A stretch of DNA of 64,000 bases from Methanomicrobiaceae archaeon (GCA_029762625.1 JARVGI010000006.1:48631-112630); one strand, 5' to 3'. Positions 16,435 through 24,788 are shown, counted from the stretch's first letter. The notes: a model not told the origin generated them from the sequence alone. Numbers and translations: made by a program.

Positions 16435-17927
16435 GTGCAGCACTGCACTTCAACAAAGAAATACCCCCGGAGGCGGCGGCGGCGGTGAAGGCGACCGTGG
16501 AGGAGGCGAACGCCACCCTTTTCCGGCGGGGCGTGCCGCCCGAGGCTGACGCGGACGAGATCGGACAGATCACCGGATGGCAGGTGGAGGACAGCTCCCT
16601 CCTACTCACGCTCGAGAGCGGCACCTACACCCGGGCCCACGACGCCCTCTTCCGGATCCGCAAACCCCTTGCCGCAGCACTCGGGCGGCACCGGCTGGGA
16701 CTGCGCGGCATCGAGGTCCGGGACTACCGGATCGACATTGCAGGCGAGATCCCCGAAAAGGCCGTCCCGAACCTGCCCATGATCCGGTGCGCGACACGGG
16801 ACGAGAGAGGGGTCTCGCTCGAGCTCGCCGTCGACGCCGCCGACCTGGAGAAGAAGATCCCCGACCGGCTGGTCCGCCTCATCGAGGAAAAGATCGAGGC
16901 ACTGGAGTACGGCGGGAAGACGGAGCACTGGGAGCTCGTCTTCGAGAGCGCAAAACGCAGTGGTGGTTTCGCGGAGAACCCCACCGAGGAGATGCTGGCC
17001 CGGGGCTGGATCAAGCACGCACCCGCGCGCGGCCAGTGGATCTTCGCGCCTCCCGCGGTGCAGCTCTTCCGGGCGTTCGAGCGGATCGTGGTCGAGGAGA
17101 TCATCGGCCCGCTCGGGTTCGCGGAGATGATTTTCCCGAAGTTCGTCCCCTGGGAGGTCTGGAAGCGCTCGGGCCACGCCAAAGGCGTCTACCCCGAGAT
17201 CTACTACGTATCGGCGCCCAAAACACGGGACCCCGCGTACTGGGAGGACGTCGGCGACTACTTCAAGGTGACCGGCGAGGTGCCGGTGGAGATGATCCGC
17301 GACCGGCTGGAGGGGCCTATCGGCGGGATGTGCTACGCACAGTGCCCCCCGTTCTGGCCCTTCGTGCAGGGGGAGACCCTTGCCACCGGCAGCCTTCCCA
17401 TCCGGATCTTCGACCGGAGCGGGACCTCGCACCGCTACGAGAGCGGCGGGATCCACGGCATCGAGCGGGTGGACGAGTTCCACCGCATCGAGATCCTCTG
17501 GCTGGGGACCGCGGAGCAGGCGGTGGGCACGGCCGGGGAGCTCAACGAGACCTACAAGCGGGTGTTCGAGGAGGTCCTCGAACTCGAGTGGCGTAGCGCC
17601 CGGGTCACCCCCTGGTTTATGGCCCAGGAGGGGCTGGCAGGCGTTGCGGAGACAGAGGACGTCGGCACCACCGATTACGAGGCGTTCCTGCCCTACAACG
17701 AGACATGGCTGGAATTCCAGAACGTGAGTGTCGCCGGGAACAAGTACCCGAAAGGGTTCAACGTGAAGGTCCAGAGCGGCGAGGAGTGCTGGTCGGGGTG
17801 CTCGGGGATCGGCCTCGAGCGCTGGACCGCGGCCTTCCTCGCCCAGAAAGGCTTCGAGGTCGACGCGTGGCCGAAACGCGTGCGCGACCTGTTCGGCGAA
17901 CCCCGGGAAATTTTCCATTTCCTGTAA
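16413..17927 (+). CDS. serS: Seryl-tRNA synthetase, methanogen type
   Basis: 504-aa rare-form SerRS known from methanogens, charging tRNA-Ser with a zinc-dependent active site. Features: N-terminal domain unlike the bacterial coiled coil, then class II motifs including VYPEIYYVSAPKTRDPAYWE, the Zn-ligand stretch GGMCYAQCPPFW, RSGTSHRYESGGIHGIERVD, and a motif 3 region EECWSGCSGIGLERW with the second Cys ligand. The N-terminus MLLRFTMSAALHF lines up with known family starts, so ATG 16413 is preferred over Met7 (16431) even though it overlaps pcc1 by 22 bases. Confidence 0.95.
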   Translation: MLLRFTMSAALHFNKEIPPEAAAAVKATVEEANATLFRRGVPPEADADEIGQITGWQVEDSSLLLTLESGTYTRAHDALFRIRKPLAAALGRHRLGLRGIEVRDYRIDIAGEIPEKAVPNLPMIRCATRDERGVSLELAVDAADLEKKIPDRLVRLIEEKIEALEYGGKTEHWELVFESAKRSGGFAENPTEEMLARGWIKHAPARGQWIFAPPAVQLFRAFERIVVEEIIGPLGFAEMIFPKFVPWEVWKRSGHAKGVYPEIYYVSAPKTRDPAYWEDVGDYFKVTGEVPVEMIRDRLEGPIGGMCYAQCPPFWPFVQGETLATGSLPIRIFDRSGTSHRYESGGIHGIERVDEFHRIEILWLGTAEQAVGTAGELNETYKRVFEEVLELEWRSARVTPWFMAQEGLAGVAETEDVGTTDYEAFLPYNETWLEFQNVSVAGNKYPKGFNVKVQSGEECWSGCSGIGLERWTAAFLAQKGFEVDAWPKRVRDLFGEPREIFHFL

Positions 17928-17966
17928 TGGATCACATTTGCACAATCAATTGAATCAGGTGATACA

Positions 17967-18578
17967 ATGGCAGTAAGAAGAAAACAGATGAAACGCAGAG
18001 TCGAAGGATGGAAGGCAAAGAGCTGGTACAACGTCTATGCCCCCGATTCCTTCGACAGGGCCTATATCGGCAACACCATCTCCGGGGACCCGGAGACCGT
18101 CCGCGGGCGCGTCATCCAGACGACGCTCGGCGAGATCACCAACGACTACGGAAAGCAGCACATCAAGATGCGCTTCAAGGTCCAGGACGTCGCCGGGGAT
18201 GCCGGGTACACGGAGTTCGTGGGCCACGAGATCACCAAGGACTACATGCGCGGCCTGGTGAAGCGCCGGAGCTCCCGCATCGACACCCTGATCCTCCTGA
18301 CCACGAAAGACGGCAGGAAGGTGCGGCCCACCGTCACCACCCTGACCATCAACCGCGCCGACGTCAGCCAGGCGCACGCCATCAGGGCCGCAATCGCCGA
18401 ATTCATGAAAAAGAAGGCGGCGGAAACCGAGTTCGAGACCTTCGTCAAGGAGATGGTGATAGGCGATATTGCCCGCGATATCTTTAAAGAGATCAAGATT
18501 ATCTACCCGGTGCGCCGGGTGGAGATCATCAAGTCCAAGGTCGAAGAGGGGGCCAGAACGCCCCGCGTCGCTGCGTGA
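17967..18578 (+). CDS. rps3ae: Ribosomal protein eS1 (S3Ae)
   Basis: 203-aa small-subunit protein found only in archaea and eukaryotes. Diagnostic stretches: KAKSWYNVYAPDSFDRAYIG, FKVQDVAGDAGYTEFVGHE, KRRSSRIDTLILLTTKDG and the helix FVKEMVIGDIARDIFKEIK. AGGTGAT before ATG 17967 is a good ribosome site. Last gene of the rps15 cluster; 39 bases separate it from serS. The C-terminal tail EEGARTPRVAA is short. A T7 run 17 bases after the stop marks the likely end of the transcript. Confidence 0.97.
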   Translation: MAVRRKQMKRRVEGWKAKSWYNVYAPDSFDRAYIGNTISGDPETVRGRVIQTTLGEITNDYGKQHIKMRFKVQDVAGDAGYTEFVGHEITKDYMRGLVKRRSSRIDTLILLTTKDGRKVRPTVTTLTINRADVSQAHAIRAAIAEFMKKKAAETEFETFVKEMVIGDIARDIFKEIKIIYPVRRVEIIKSKVEEGARTPRVAA

Positions 18579-18594
18579 AGCAGGCGGCGACATC

Positions 18595-18601
18595 TTTTTT
18601 T
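18595..18601 (+). terminator. Poly-T terminator after rps3ae
   Basis: T7 run shortly after the rps3ae stop, in GC-rich surroundings (gacatc-T7-ccgccgc). Archaeal RNA polymerase commonly terminates in such U tracts without a hairpin. Confidence 0.55.
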
Positions 18602-18693
18602 CCGCCGCATTCGCTGCGGTGCGATGAGCATCTTCCCAGGGGAAGCCAGCCCGGGGAGGGCGACGGCACGCCGCCCGTGAGGTCGGCGGGGAT

Positions 18694-18795
18694 TACGGCG
18701 GTCTCGAAGTCCGCAATGAGCGTGGAGGTCGAGACGTTCATGATGGTGGTATCGATCGCCAGAATGAACATGGGCCGGGAAAAGGCCGGCGGCAC
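18694..18795 (-). pseudogene. N-terminal remnant of an MFS (drug-export type) transporter
   Basis: On the minus strand the frame reads SRPMFILAIDTTIMNVSTST then LIADFETAV. This matches the first transmembrane helix and motif D1 of 14-helix MFS exporters (LDxTIVNVALPxIxxDLxT). After 34 codons the similarity stops and the frame continues as GC-rich nonsense. It lies in the 437-base gap 18579-19015, which holds no other gene that I can support. Confidence 0.5.
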
Positions 18796-19015
18796 GATCC
18801 ACTTCGCCCTCAGGAACGCCTCATCTCATGCCCGGCAATGCTACGGGGCATGCTCTCCCCGCAAACAGCCATCCCTTCCCGCATACCGCATGCGGGCACG
18901 GGAGGCGCCGCGGCACCGGGCTGCGTCTCAGCGCGGCGAAGCGCCCCTCTCGTCCCGATACAAAAAAGATAACAGACTTAAGGTCCTGCGATGAATATTT
19001 TTCAGGCGGCCGAGC

Positions 19016-19879
19016 ATGGAGAGCAGCGTTCACGATTGGCTCCAGCAGTGCACCCTCCCCGACGAGACGGAACTGCAGGAGCATACCCTCAAGACGGACC
19101 AGAGCATCGTCATCGGCGACCGGTGCAAGATAGATTTTGGGCTGCAGGGAAAGGACGTGATCGTCTGCGAACTCTGCACCATCAACGGCGATATCCATGC
19201 GGACGGCGACATCAGGGTGGACAACTGGTGCGTGATCCACGGCGACGTGGTCACCCGGTCCGACGCCTACCTGGGGGAGGGCGTCAAAATCCACGGGCGG
19301 CTCATCGTCAGCGGCGACCTCGATATCGGAGACAACGTGCAGATCGAGAAGGGCTTCGAGGCGCGGGGATGGATCTCCATCCGCAACCCCCTGCCGGTCA
19401 TCGCCTACATCATGCTCTACCTTGTGACGATGCTCGGCCTTGACAAAGAGGACGAGATAGACGAATTCTTGAACAACCTTTTCGGTGATGAGGAGGAAGA
19501 GGAACAGGACGCACCCGAAGAGAAGAGCATCCCCCTCATGATCCCCCCCACCTCGGTCATCAACATGGAGGTCTTCTCCGTGCCCAAAAGCATGGTGATC
19601 GGCACGGGGTGCCGGCTGCACGGCAACATCAGGGCAGGGGCCATCGCCGTCATGGAGAACTCCACTATCTTCGGCAGCATCAGGGCCGATGACGCGGTGA
19701 GCATCCGGGAGGGAACGGTCGTCCACGGCAACGTGACCGGCGGAAAGTCCGTGGTGATCAGCCAGGGCGTCCACGTACTGGGCGACGTGAACTGCGCCCA
19801 CGTCACCATGCACGAGGACGCCCGGATCGACGGGATGATCAGGGCGCCCGAGGGTGTGCGGATCGAGAGAAACGTATGA
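19016..19879 (+). CDS. Bactofilin-like polymer-forming beta-helix protein
   Basis: 287-aa protein built of hexapeptide-like beta-helix turns: CTINGDIHADGDIRVDNWCV, GRLIVSGDLDIGDNVQIEKG, and after residue 190 CRLHGNIRAGAIAVMENSTI and TVVHGNVTGGKSVVISQGVH. A middle segment (about 128-145, VIAYIMLYLVTMLGLDKEDE) is hydrophobic then acidic (GDEEEEEQDAPEE), splitting two helix halves. Such proteins are annotated as polymer-forming cytoskeletal (bactofilin) proteins and may organise the envelope. The next gene, a methyltransferase, overlaps by ATGA. The start ATG 19016 has a modest ribosome site (ggcggccgagc). Function inferred from the fold only. Confidence 0.75.
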   Translation: MESSVHDWLQQCTLPDETELQEHTLKTDQSIVIGDRCKIDFGLQGKDVIVCELCTINGDIHADGDIRVDNWCVIHGDVVTRSDAYLGEGVKIHGRLIVSGDLDIGDNVQIEKGFEARGWISIRNPLPVIAYIMLYLVTMLGLDKEDEIDEFLNNLFGDEEEEEQDAPEEKSIPLMIPPTSVINMEVFSVPKSMVIGTGCRLHGNIRAGAIAVMENSTIFGSIRADDAVSIREGTVVHGNVTGGKSVVISQGVHVLGDVNCAHVTMHEDARIDGMIRAPEGVRIERNV

Positions 19880-20712
19880 CAATCGAGACATTATTGGAGA
19901 TTCAAGGGCTCCGCTGCATCGAGCCCTCGTTTGCGGAGCTGACCGAAGACCTCTACACCGCGATGATCCTCGCCGAAGAGGCGGACGAAGCGCGTCTTCT
20001 GGTGGACGAGGGCGAACGGCCCATCGCGTTTGCTATTCGCCGGGACGAGGTCTGGGGAGTGGCGAGTTTTGTTTTCCGCGCCGCCTGCATGGAGGTCATC
20101 GAGGCGTTCGAGAAGGCGGGCGGGGATATCTACCAGGAGCCGCGCGAGGTATGGATCCGGGCGCTCCGCGAGTACTATGCCCGGGAATTGCAGCGCGATG
20201 TGGCCCCGGCACCGGAAGACATGCGCCCCGACCGGCCCGACCTCGTGGAATCACTCCTCCAGGAAGTGTGGGGAACGCGCCCGGGCTGGACCTGCCTCGA
20301 CTGCGGCTGCGGGTCGGGCGCCGGATCGCTCGTCCTCCGGTGCCTGGGCATGACGCCGCTGGCCTACGACAACGACGCGGAGCTCCTCGCGCGCGGCCTT
20401 GCCTCGGGGCGCCTCCTGCCCGAAGACACCATGTGGATCGACGGCACCCGGGCGGGCGACTACCTCGACGGCCCGGTGGAGGCGGGGGTGGCGCTGATGC
20501 TCGGCGACATCAGCAGCTTCAACGCCCCCATGTGGGAGGATATCGCCTGCGAACTGATCGATCTCTCCGGCGAGACCCTGATCACTGTGGCAACCGAGCC
20601 TGAGGTGCGCCGGGTGGCGGCGTGGTGCGAGGAGGCGGGGCGGGACGCGGAGACCTGGGAGAATGACCGCGACCCCATCTACGACCACTGGGTCTGCCTC
20701 TCCCGGCAGTGA
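19876..20712 (+). CDS. SAM-dependent methyltransferase-like protein
   Basis: 278-aa protein. The C-terminal two-thirds has a class I methyltransferase fold: motif I CLDCGCGSGAGSL at about residues 139-151, then MTPLAYDNDAELL where the acidic motif II sits, and ALMLGDISSFNAPMWEDIAC. The N-terminal 100 residues are helical (LTEDLYTAMILAEEADEARL) and not recognised. ATG 19876 overlaps the upstream stop as ATGA, so it is translationally coupled to the bactofilin-like protein. The substrate is unknown; a role in the same envelope process is only suggested by coupling. Confidence 0.7.
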   Translation: MTIETLLEIQGLRCIEPSFAELTEDLYTAMILAEEADEARLLVDEGERPIAFAIRRDEVWGVASFVFRAACMEVIEAFEKAGGDIYQEPREVWIRALREYYARELQRDVAPAPEDMRPDRPDLVESLLQEVWGTRPGWTCLDCGCGSGAGSLVLRCLGMTPLAYDNDAELLARGLASGRLLPEDTMWIDGTRAGDYLDGPVEAGVALMLGDISSFNAPMWEDIACELIDLSGETLITVATEPEVRRVAAWCEEAGRDAETWENDRDPIYDHWVCLSRQ

Positions 20713-20732
20713 TCCGCCCGCACATCCACACC

Positions 20733-20740
20733 TTTTTATG
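20733..20740 (+). promoter_or_regulatory. TATA element of the PH-domain gene
   Basis: The run tttttatg, flanked by acacc and gcgtt, is centred about 27-29 bases before ATG 20765, the spacing expected for a leaderless archaeal transcript. Confidence 0.45.
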
Positions 20741-20764
20741 GCGTTCCTCCCCCACGCGATGGTA

Positions 20765-21364
20765 ATGACAAAACAGCCCGATACCAGATCGCTTCTCGGC
20801 AGGGACATCCGCCCCGACCCGAGGCTGAAGGGCTACTACTATGCCTATATGGCCCTCGTCATCGCGGTCGGCGTGCTGTCCTGGCTGGCCCCCATGCTCC
20901 TGGTCATTCCCGCCACCTATGGAGCCATTGCCCTCGTGCTGCTGCTACTGCTTGTTGGCTTCTGGTCGTTCTGGATCCCCCTCTACTACAGGACCGTGGT
21001 CTACCGGCTGACCGGCGACGAGATCAGCTGGCGCCGCGGGGTATGGTTCAGGAAGACCGGCATCGTGCCGTATTCCCGGATCACCAACGTGGATATCGCC
21101 CAGGGCCCGGTGATGCGCAGGTTCGGCATCTCCAGCCTGAAGATCCAGACCGCCGGCTACAGCGCGCAGGCACAGGCGGAACTCAGCCTTGAAGGGATAG
21201 AAGAGCCCGAGGAGCTGCGCGAGGTAATCATGGGGTTCGTGCGGGGAGCGAAGGCCGCCGGGGACGCCACGGGAATGGATGCGGCGCCGCAATCGGCCGA
21301 TGCCGCCATCCTGGCCGAGCTTCGGGCGATCCGCAAGCTGCTGGAGGCCCACAGGAAGGAATAG
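20765..21364 (+). CDS. Membrane protein with bacterial PH (bPH2) domain
   Basis: 199-aa protein. Two adjoining membrane helices (YYAYMALVIAVGVLSWLAPM and VIPATYGAIALVLLLLLVGF) precede a bPH2/YdbS-type domain: YRTVVYRLTGDEISWRRGVW, IVPYSRITNVDIAQGPVMRR, FGISSLKIQTAGYS. The C-terminal tail is helical (AAILAELRAIRKLLEAHRKE). I choose ATG 20765 over 20759 because a TATA-like tttttatg at 20733-20740 would start transcription near 20763, giving an almost leaderless message. Function is not known; such proteins are often envelope-associated. Confidence 0.78.
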   Translation: MTKQPDTRSLLGRDIRPDPRLKGYYYAYMALVIAVGVLSWLAPMLLVIPATYGAIALVLLLLLVGFWSFWIPLYYRTVVYRLTGDEISWRRGVWFRKTGIVPYSRITNVDIAQGPVMRRFGISSLKIQTAGYSAQAQAELSLEGIEEPEELREVIMGFVRGAKAAGDATGMDAAPQSADAAILAELRAIRKLLEAHRKE

Positions 21365-21474
21365 GCCGGGTTCATGGAACCCCTGCCGCTCCCAGAACCC
21401 CGGAAAAATTCGGCTTTTTTCGCAATGGTTCCATCGGGTGGTTGGACGGTGGGGTCCGTGCGGGAGCCCGGGCC

Positions 21475-21483
21475 TTTTTTTTT
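21475..21483 (+). terminator. Poly-T terminator after the PH-domain gene
   Basis: T9 run after the GC-rich cgggagcccgggcc, which can form a short stem. It lies 110 bases after the stop. Another T6 run at 21415-21420 is a possible earlier stop point. The convergent SnoaL-like gene ends at 21509. Confidence 0.55.
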
Positions 21484-21508
21484 GCATCGTCGTCACCCGC
21501 CAGGAACG

Positions 21509-21949
21509 TCAGTCGAACTCCGGCGTGAATCTCTCGAAGAGTTTTCGCACGATGAACCTGGTGAGCATTCCGTCCTCAAGCGCATCAGCAAAGTCCATGC
21601 GGTCAAAAAAGATTCGCATTGCCCTGATCCTGCCGCCCTCAAATTCCAGCACCTCTGCCTGTCGAGATCGCACCGTGCTGCCGTTGTGGAATGTCCCCTG
21701 GAAGACATATTCCTCAAAAAACGTATTCCCGTCCACCATGATCGTGACCGGCTCGAACCGGATCCGCGCAAAGTGGGAAAACATCCACTCGATCCATCGC
21801 CTTGCCCCCTCCTTCCCCCTCACCGCGCCACCGGGGAATTCTATGATGCAGTCGTCGGTAAACCTGGAAATGATCTTTTCAATCTGTTGGCCTTCGATGG
21901 CGCCGTCAAAATCGTGGGCAATGTTTCGTATCTCGTCCGGGTTCTCCAT
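21509..21949 (-). CDS. SnoaL-like / NTF2-fold protein
   Basis: 146-aa NTF2-like protein. The order is typical of SnoaL-type polyketide-cyclase-like folds: a helix IRNIAHDFDGAIEGQQIEKI, FTDDCIIEFPGGAVRGKEG, then strands VTIMVDGNTFFEEYVFQGTF and SRQAEVLEFEGGRIRAMRIF ending in a DRMDFADAL helix. Such proteins bind small hydrophobic molecules or act as isomerases, and the ligand here is unknown. It starts 8 bases after the methyltransferase gene on the same strand, so the two are probably co-transcribed. Confidence 0.78.
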   Translation of the reverse strand: MENPDEIRNIAHDFDGAIEGQQIEKIISRFTDDCIIEFPGGAVRGKEGARRWIEWMFSHFARIRFEPVTIMVDGNTFFEEYVFQGTFHNGSTVRSRQAEVLEFEGGRIRAMRIFFDRMDFADALEDGMLTRFIVRKLFERFTPEFD

Positions 21950-21957
21950 CCCTCATT

Positions 21958-22638
21958 TCACCACGTTCCAGTTAGGATTTTCACCGGCAATCCCCATAGG
22001 GACATTTCTCTGCTTTCCCTGATGCGAAAGCCGGCCTTCTCCACCACATCCGCCAGCATGACGGGCCGACAGTCAATGTATACCGGGAATATCCTGTGCA
22101 ATGCTTCGTAACCGCGTTCCGCAATGCCGGGGGATGCTGTTCTCTCGAGTGCCACCACACAGATGCGTCCTCCCTTTTTGAGAACCCTCCCGCACTCCCG
22201 CAGGAGACGCGACATATCGTCATCCGAAAACAACTCAAGGGTAAAACTCAAGAACACGGCGTCAAAAAACCGGCTCCCGAAGGGGAGGCTGCGTGCGTCG
22301 CCCCGCGTGAGAACCACGCGATCCGAAAGACCCTCACGTTCGACCGCAACCTGTGCAACCCGGTACATCCCCTCGGAGATGTCGATCCCGTAGACCTTCC
22401 CCGCTCCAACGGCTCTCGCCATGGCGACGACGGCATGACCCGTGCCGTAGCCGATCTCAAGAACCGTCTCCCCGGGCTTCACATCCAGCATGCGAACCCC
22501 TGTATGAATAGCGGTCCTCTCACTTCGCCATGCCAGAAAGTCGTACATGCCGGAGATCCTGGTATACCAGGTTCTCGTCTTCTTCATCAATGCATCGGCC
22601 ACCCTCATCCCTCGTCCGGGGGTTTCTGTGAAAGGCAC
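21958..22638 (-). CDS. Class I SAM-dependent methyltransferase (UbiE/COQ5-like)
   Basis: 226-aa methyltransferase. Motif I VLEIGYGTGHAVVAMARAVG, acidic residue in KVYGIDISEGMYRVA, RGDARSLPFGSRFFDAVFLS (motifs post-I/II), and LLRECGRVLKKGGRICVVAL. Similar to UbiE-type enzymes that methylate lipids or small molecules. ATG 22638 gives an N-terminal TETPGRGMRVADAL segment; Met11 (22608) would fit equally well, and the region upstream overlaps a decayed permease fragment, which makes the later start attractive. Paired with the downstream SnoaL-like gene. Confidence 0.85.
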   Translation of the reverse strand: MPFTETPGRGMRVADALMKKTRTWYTRISGMYDFLAWRSERTAIHTGVRMLDVKPGETVLEIGYGTGHAVVAMARAVGAGKVYGIDISEGMYRVAQVAVEREGLSDRVVLTRGDARSLPFGSRFFDAVFLSFTLELFSDDDMSRLLRECGRVLKKGGRICVVALERTASPGIAERGYEALHRIFPVYIDCRPVMLADVVEKAGFRIRESREMSLWGLPVKILTGTW

Positions 22639-22893
22639 TGTGGTACTGGCCGGAGAAAAAGTAGATCCCGAGACCGAAAAGGAGGCAGACGATAAATCTG
22701 GCGTGGGTGATGATCGGAAGGGAGAGGATCAGGTACCCGCAGGAGATGATACACAGCACCGGAATGAGGGGGGGGACAAAAGGAACACGGAATGGTCGCG
22801 TCAAATCAGGCTGGGTTCTTCGCGGCACGATCACCCCCACCGTCACGATGATGAACGCGGCAGGGGTGCCGATATTGACCTGTTCCGCAACCA
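22624..22893 (-). pseudogene. C-terminal fragment of an APC-family amino acid permease
   Basis: The minus strand reads EQVNIGTPAAFIIVTVGVIV then PRRTQPDLTRPFRVPFVPPL, and two more hydrophobic helices ending IYFFSGQYHSAFHRN. This is the last three helices of an APC permease (cationic amino acid type), including the diagnostic RRTQPDLxRPFRVPxxP. The rest of the gene is missing; upstream sequence is occupied by a flavin reductase gene. It overlaps the start region of the methyltransferase. Confidence 0.75.
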
Positions 22894-22950
22894 CCTCAAG
22901 AGGGGAGGGTCGCAATCACCGCAGTGGTCGCGCGCCCAACACCGTCACGT

Positions 22951-23532
22951 TCACCGGCGGGCGAACCGCCTGCCGATCGTGCGCGCCCGCTCCCGCATGG
23001 CGGGGTCTTTGGCCACCGCACCCTTGGCGAAGTAGCCCTCGGCATGCAGGGTCTCCGTCACCTCGAAGCCCAGCGCCTCGAGGGGGCGCTGCATCGCCTC
23101 GACGGCAAACCCCCGCTCCGCCAGATCGTGCTGCTCGGCCACCGTAAAGACCAGCGCTTTTTTGCCCAGTCCCGCAAAATAGCTCGACCAGGGCCCGGGC
23201 CGAGCCTCGGAGAACCGGTAGTAGGGGTAGAGGCGGTCGATGAAGGCCTTCATCTCCGGGGTGATGTTGTAGTTGTAGGTCGGCGAGCCCACGATGAGGC
23301 CGTCGGCGGCCTCGATCTTCGGGGAGAGGAGGTGCATGGAGTCGTAGAACCGGGTGCAGGTGAGGTCCGTGCGGCAGCGCTCGCAGCCCGTGCAGGAGTG
23401 GATGGCGCAGGTGCGCAAGAAAACGGCCTCCGTCTCCGCTCCTTCGTCCGCGGCGCCGGCGAGCAGATCCCCGAGCAGCACCTCGGTGTTGCCGCCCGCC
23501 CGGGGGCTGCCGGCGATCCCGAGGATCTTCAC
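22951..23532 (-). CDS. Flavodoxin-fold NAD(P)H-dependent FMN reductase
   Basis: 193-aa flavoprotein of the NADPH-dependent FMN reductase / iron-sulfur flavoprotein group. FMN-binding start MKILGIAGSPRAGGNTEVLL; a Cys-rich block SCTGCERCRTDLTCTRFYD (residues about 47-65) resembles the compact cluster motif of archaeal iron-sulfur flavoproteins; then ADGLIVGSPTYNYNITPEMK and a final substrate-loop. It is likely an electron carrier or reductase in the cytoplasm, common in methanogens. The ATG at 23532 is followed by the normal N-terminus; the gap upstream to the HEPN gene is about 130 bases. Confidence 0.85.
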   Translation of the reverse strand: MKILGIAGSPRAGGNTEVLLGDLLAGAADEGAETEAVFLRTCAIHSCTGCERCRTDLTCTRFYDSMHLLSPKIEAADGLIVGSPTYNYNITPEMKAFIDRLYPYYRFSEARPGPWSSYFAGLGKKALVFTVAEQHDLAERGFAVEAMQRPLEALGFEVTETLHAEGYFAKGAVAKDPAMRERARTIGRRFARR

Positions 23533-23663
23533 GGGGAGGCCCCCGTGGAATGTACAATTTCAGGCATATGGCATGGTCATGGTAGGCAGAAGGCCAGTTA
23601 AGAATTGTGATCTTCTGTCGGGGGCCGCAAGGCTCCGGTGGTCACTCGCCGGCCGGGTACGGC

Positions 23664-24092
23664 TCACGCCTCCAGCCCCCCGTTCACCCGGTCCTCGATG
23701 ACCCCGAAAAATTCTTCGGCCCGCGCCACCGCGTTCGCCGCCTCGGTCTCGGGGATCGTCCCCGCGGTATCGTAGACGGAAACGTGCCTCTTTCTTCTCA
23801 TCCTGTCAAGCTGCACGCTCCATTTCCTCTCGAGGTTGAGTTCCGCGTACCTGACCACCGCGACGTGCTGGTGGGAGCCGACGGGACGATAGCCGCGGGA
23901 AAACATCAGGGCGCGGACCGCCTGCAGCATCGCATTGTAGGCGATGGTGTACGCCCAGTCTGAATTGACGGTGAGCATCGCCCGCGCCGTCGCCACGTCC
24001 CTCCGGGCAAGGGCAAGGGCATCGGCGACCCTCCTTGCGTCAACAGGGAGGGGGCGGATCAGCCCTTCGCGCCGGAGCGCCTCATCGTTCAT
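23664..24092 (-). CDS. HEPN-domain toxin of a HEPN-MNT pair
   Basis: 142-aa all-helical HEPN protein. Helices such as RVADALALARRDVATARAML and WAYTIAYNAMLQAVRALMF lead to the RX4-6H motif in MRRKRHVSVYD near residue 105-115. HEPN toxins are RNases or targets of adenylylation/AMPylation by the partner nucleotidyltransferase. Its start overlaps the stop of the MNT gene by 4 bases, the classic order with the antitoxin first. All key residues are in place, so the pair looks functional. Confidence 0.87.
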   Translation of the reverse strand: MNDEALRREGLIRPLPVDARRVADALALARRDVATARAMLTVNSDWAYTIAYNAMLQAVRALMFSRGYRPVGSHQHVAVVRYAELNLERKWSVQLDRMRRKRHVSVYDTAGTIPETEAANAVARAEEFFGVIEDRVNGGLEA

Positions 24093-24649
24093 TGCCCGAG
24101 CTCCAGGTCAATGGTCTTTCCCCCCACGACATGGGTGATGAAGGGGTCGTTCGCATCCAGCCTCTGCCGGAACTCCCCGGGCGTGAATACCACGTAATTC
24201 ACCTCGCGCCCAAGGCGCTTCTCTGCTGCGCGAACCGCATCGATGAGCGACGCCTCGTCGACCTCGCCGATCACGAACAGGTCGATATCGCTCTCGCGTC
24301 CGAACGTCCCCTCCGCAAACGAGCCGTACAGGAACATGCGGGCGATCCCCGGCACGTCGTCCAGGAATTCCCGCAGGACGTCGGCGATGCCCCGGGTCTT
24401 GACCATGATGCGGGCGAGCTCGTCGAAGAGGGGAAAGTCGGTCCTCACGGAGTAGTATTTCTGGTTGCCCCGGGGCCTGCTCTCCAGCAGCCCGAGCTCC
24501 TCGAGGTTGCTGAGTTCGCGCCGGATGGCGTTGATGTTCTCCCCGGTCTTGCGGGTGATTTCCCGCACGAACCACTCCTCGTCGGGGTGGAGGAGAAAGA
24601 GCTCGAGGAGCTTCACCCTGACCTTCGAGGAGAACAGCCGCGTGAGCAT
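24089..24649 (-). CDS. MNT-type nucleotidyltransferase antitoxin with winged-helix domain
   Basis: 186-aa protein. The N-terminal 75 residues form a winged helix (ARSR-like: VKLLELFLLHPDEEWFVREI, INAIRRELSNLEELGLLESR). Residues about 105-186 are a minimal nucleotidyltransferase with FLYGSFAEGTFGRESDIDLF, the GS-x10-DxD active site. It probably both represses its own promoter and modifies the HEPN toxin encoded next. A perfect palindrome lies directly against the start codon and the TATA element is about 22-30 bases upstream, so the mRNA is likely leaderless. Confidence 0.88.
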   Translation of the reverse strand: MLTRLFSSKVRVKLLELFLLHPDEEWFVREITRKTGENINAIRRELSNLEELGLLESRPRGNQKYYSVRTDFPLFDELARIMVKTRGIADVLREFLDDVPGIARMFLYGSFAEGTFGRESDIDLFVIGEVDEASLIDAVRAAEKRLGREVNYVVFTPGEFRQRLDANDPFITHVVGGKTIDLELGQ

Positions 24650-24666
24650 GAATACATAATGTATTC
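24650..24666 (-). promoter_or_regulatory. Palindromic operator at the MNT-HEPN start
   Basis: Perfect inverted repeat gaatacat-a-atgtattc, adjoining the MNT start codon (24647-24649). On the minus strand a TATA-like atatttatac lies upstream at about 24671-24680. This placement suits binding by the winged helix of the MNT antitoxin for autoregulation; that link is an inference. Confidence 0.6.
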
Positions 24667-24788
24667 AGTTGTATAAATATTGTATGCAGATCCCGGGGGC
24701 TCCCGAAGAGAATGCACGCAAATCACGAAGCCTGTTTCGGGAAACCAAACCAGAAGGAGCATATAGCGATATTCAAATACCCCTGTGC

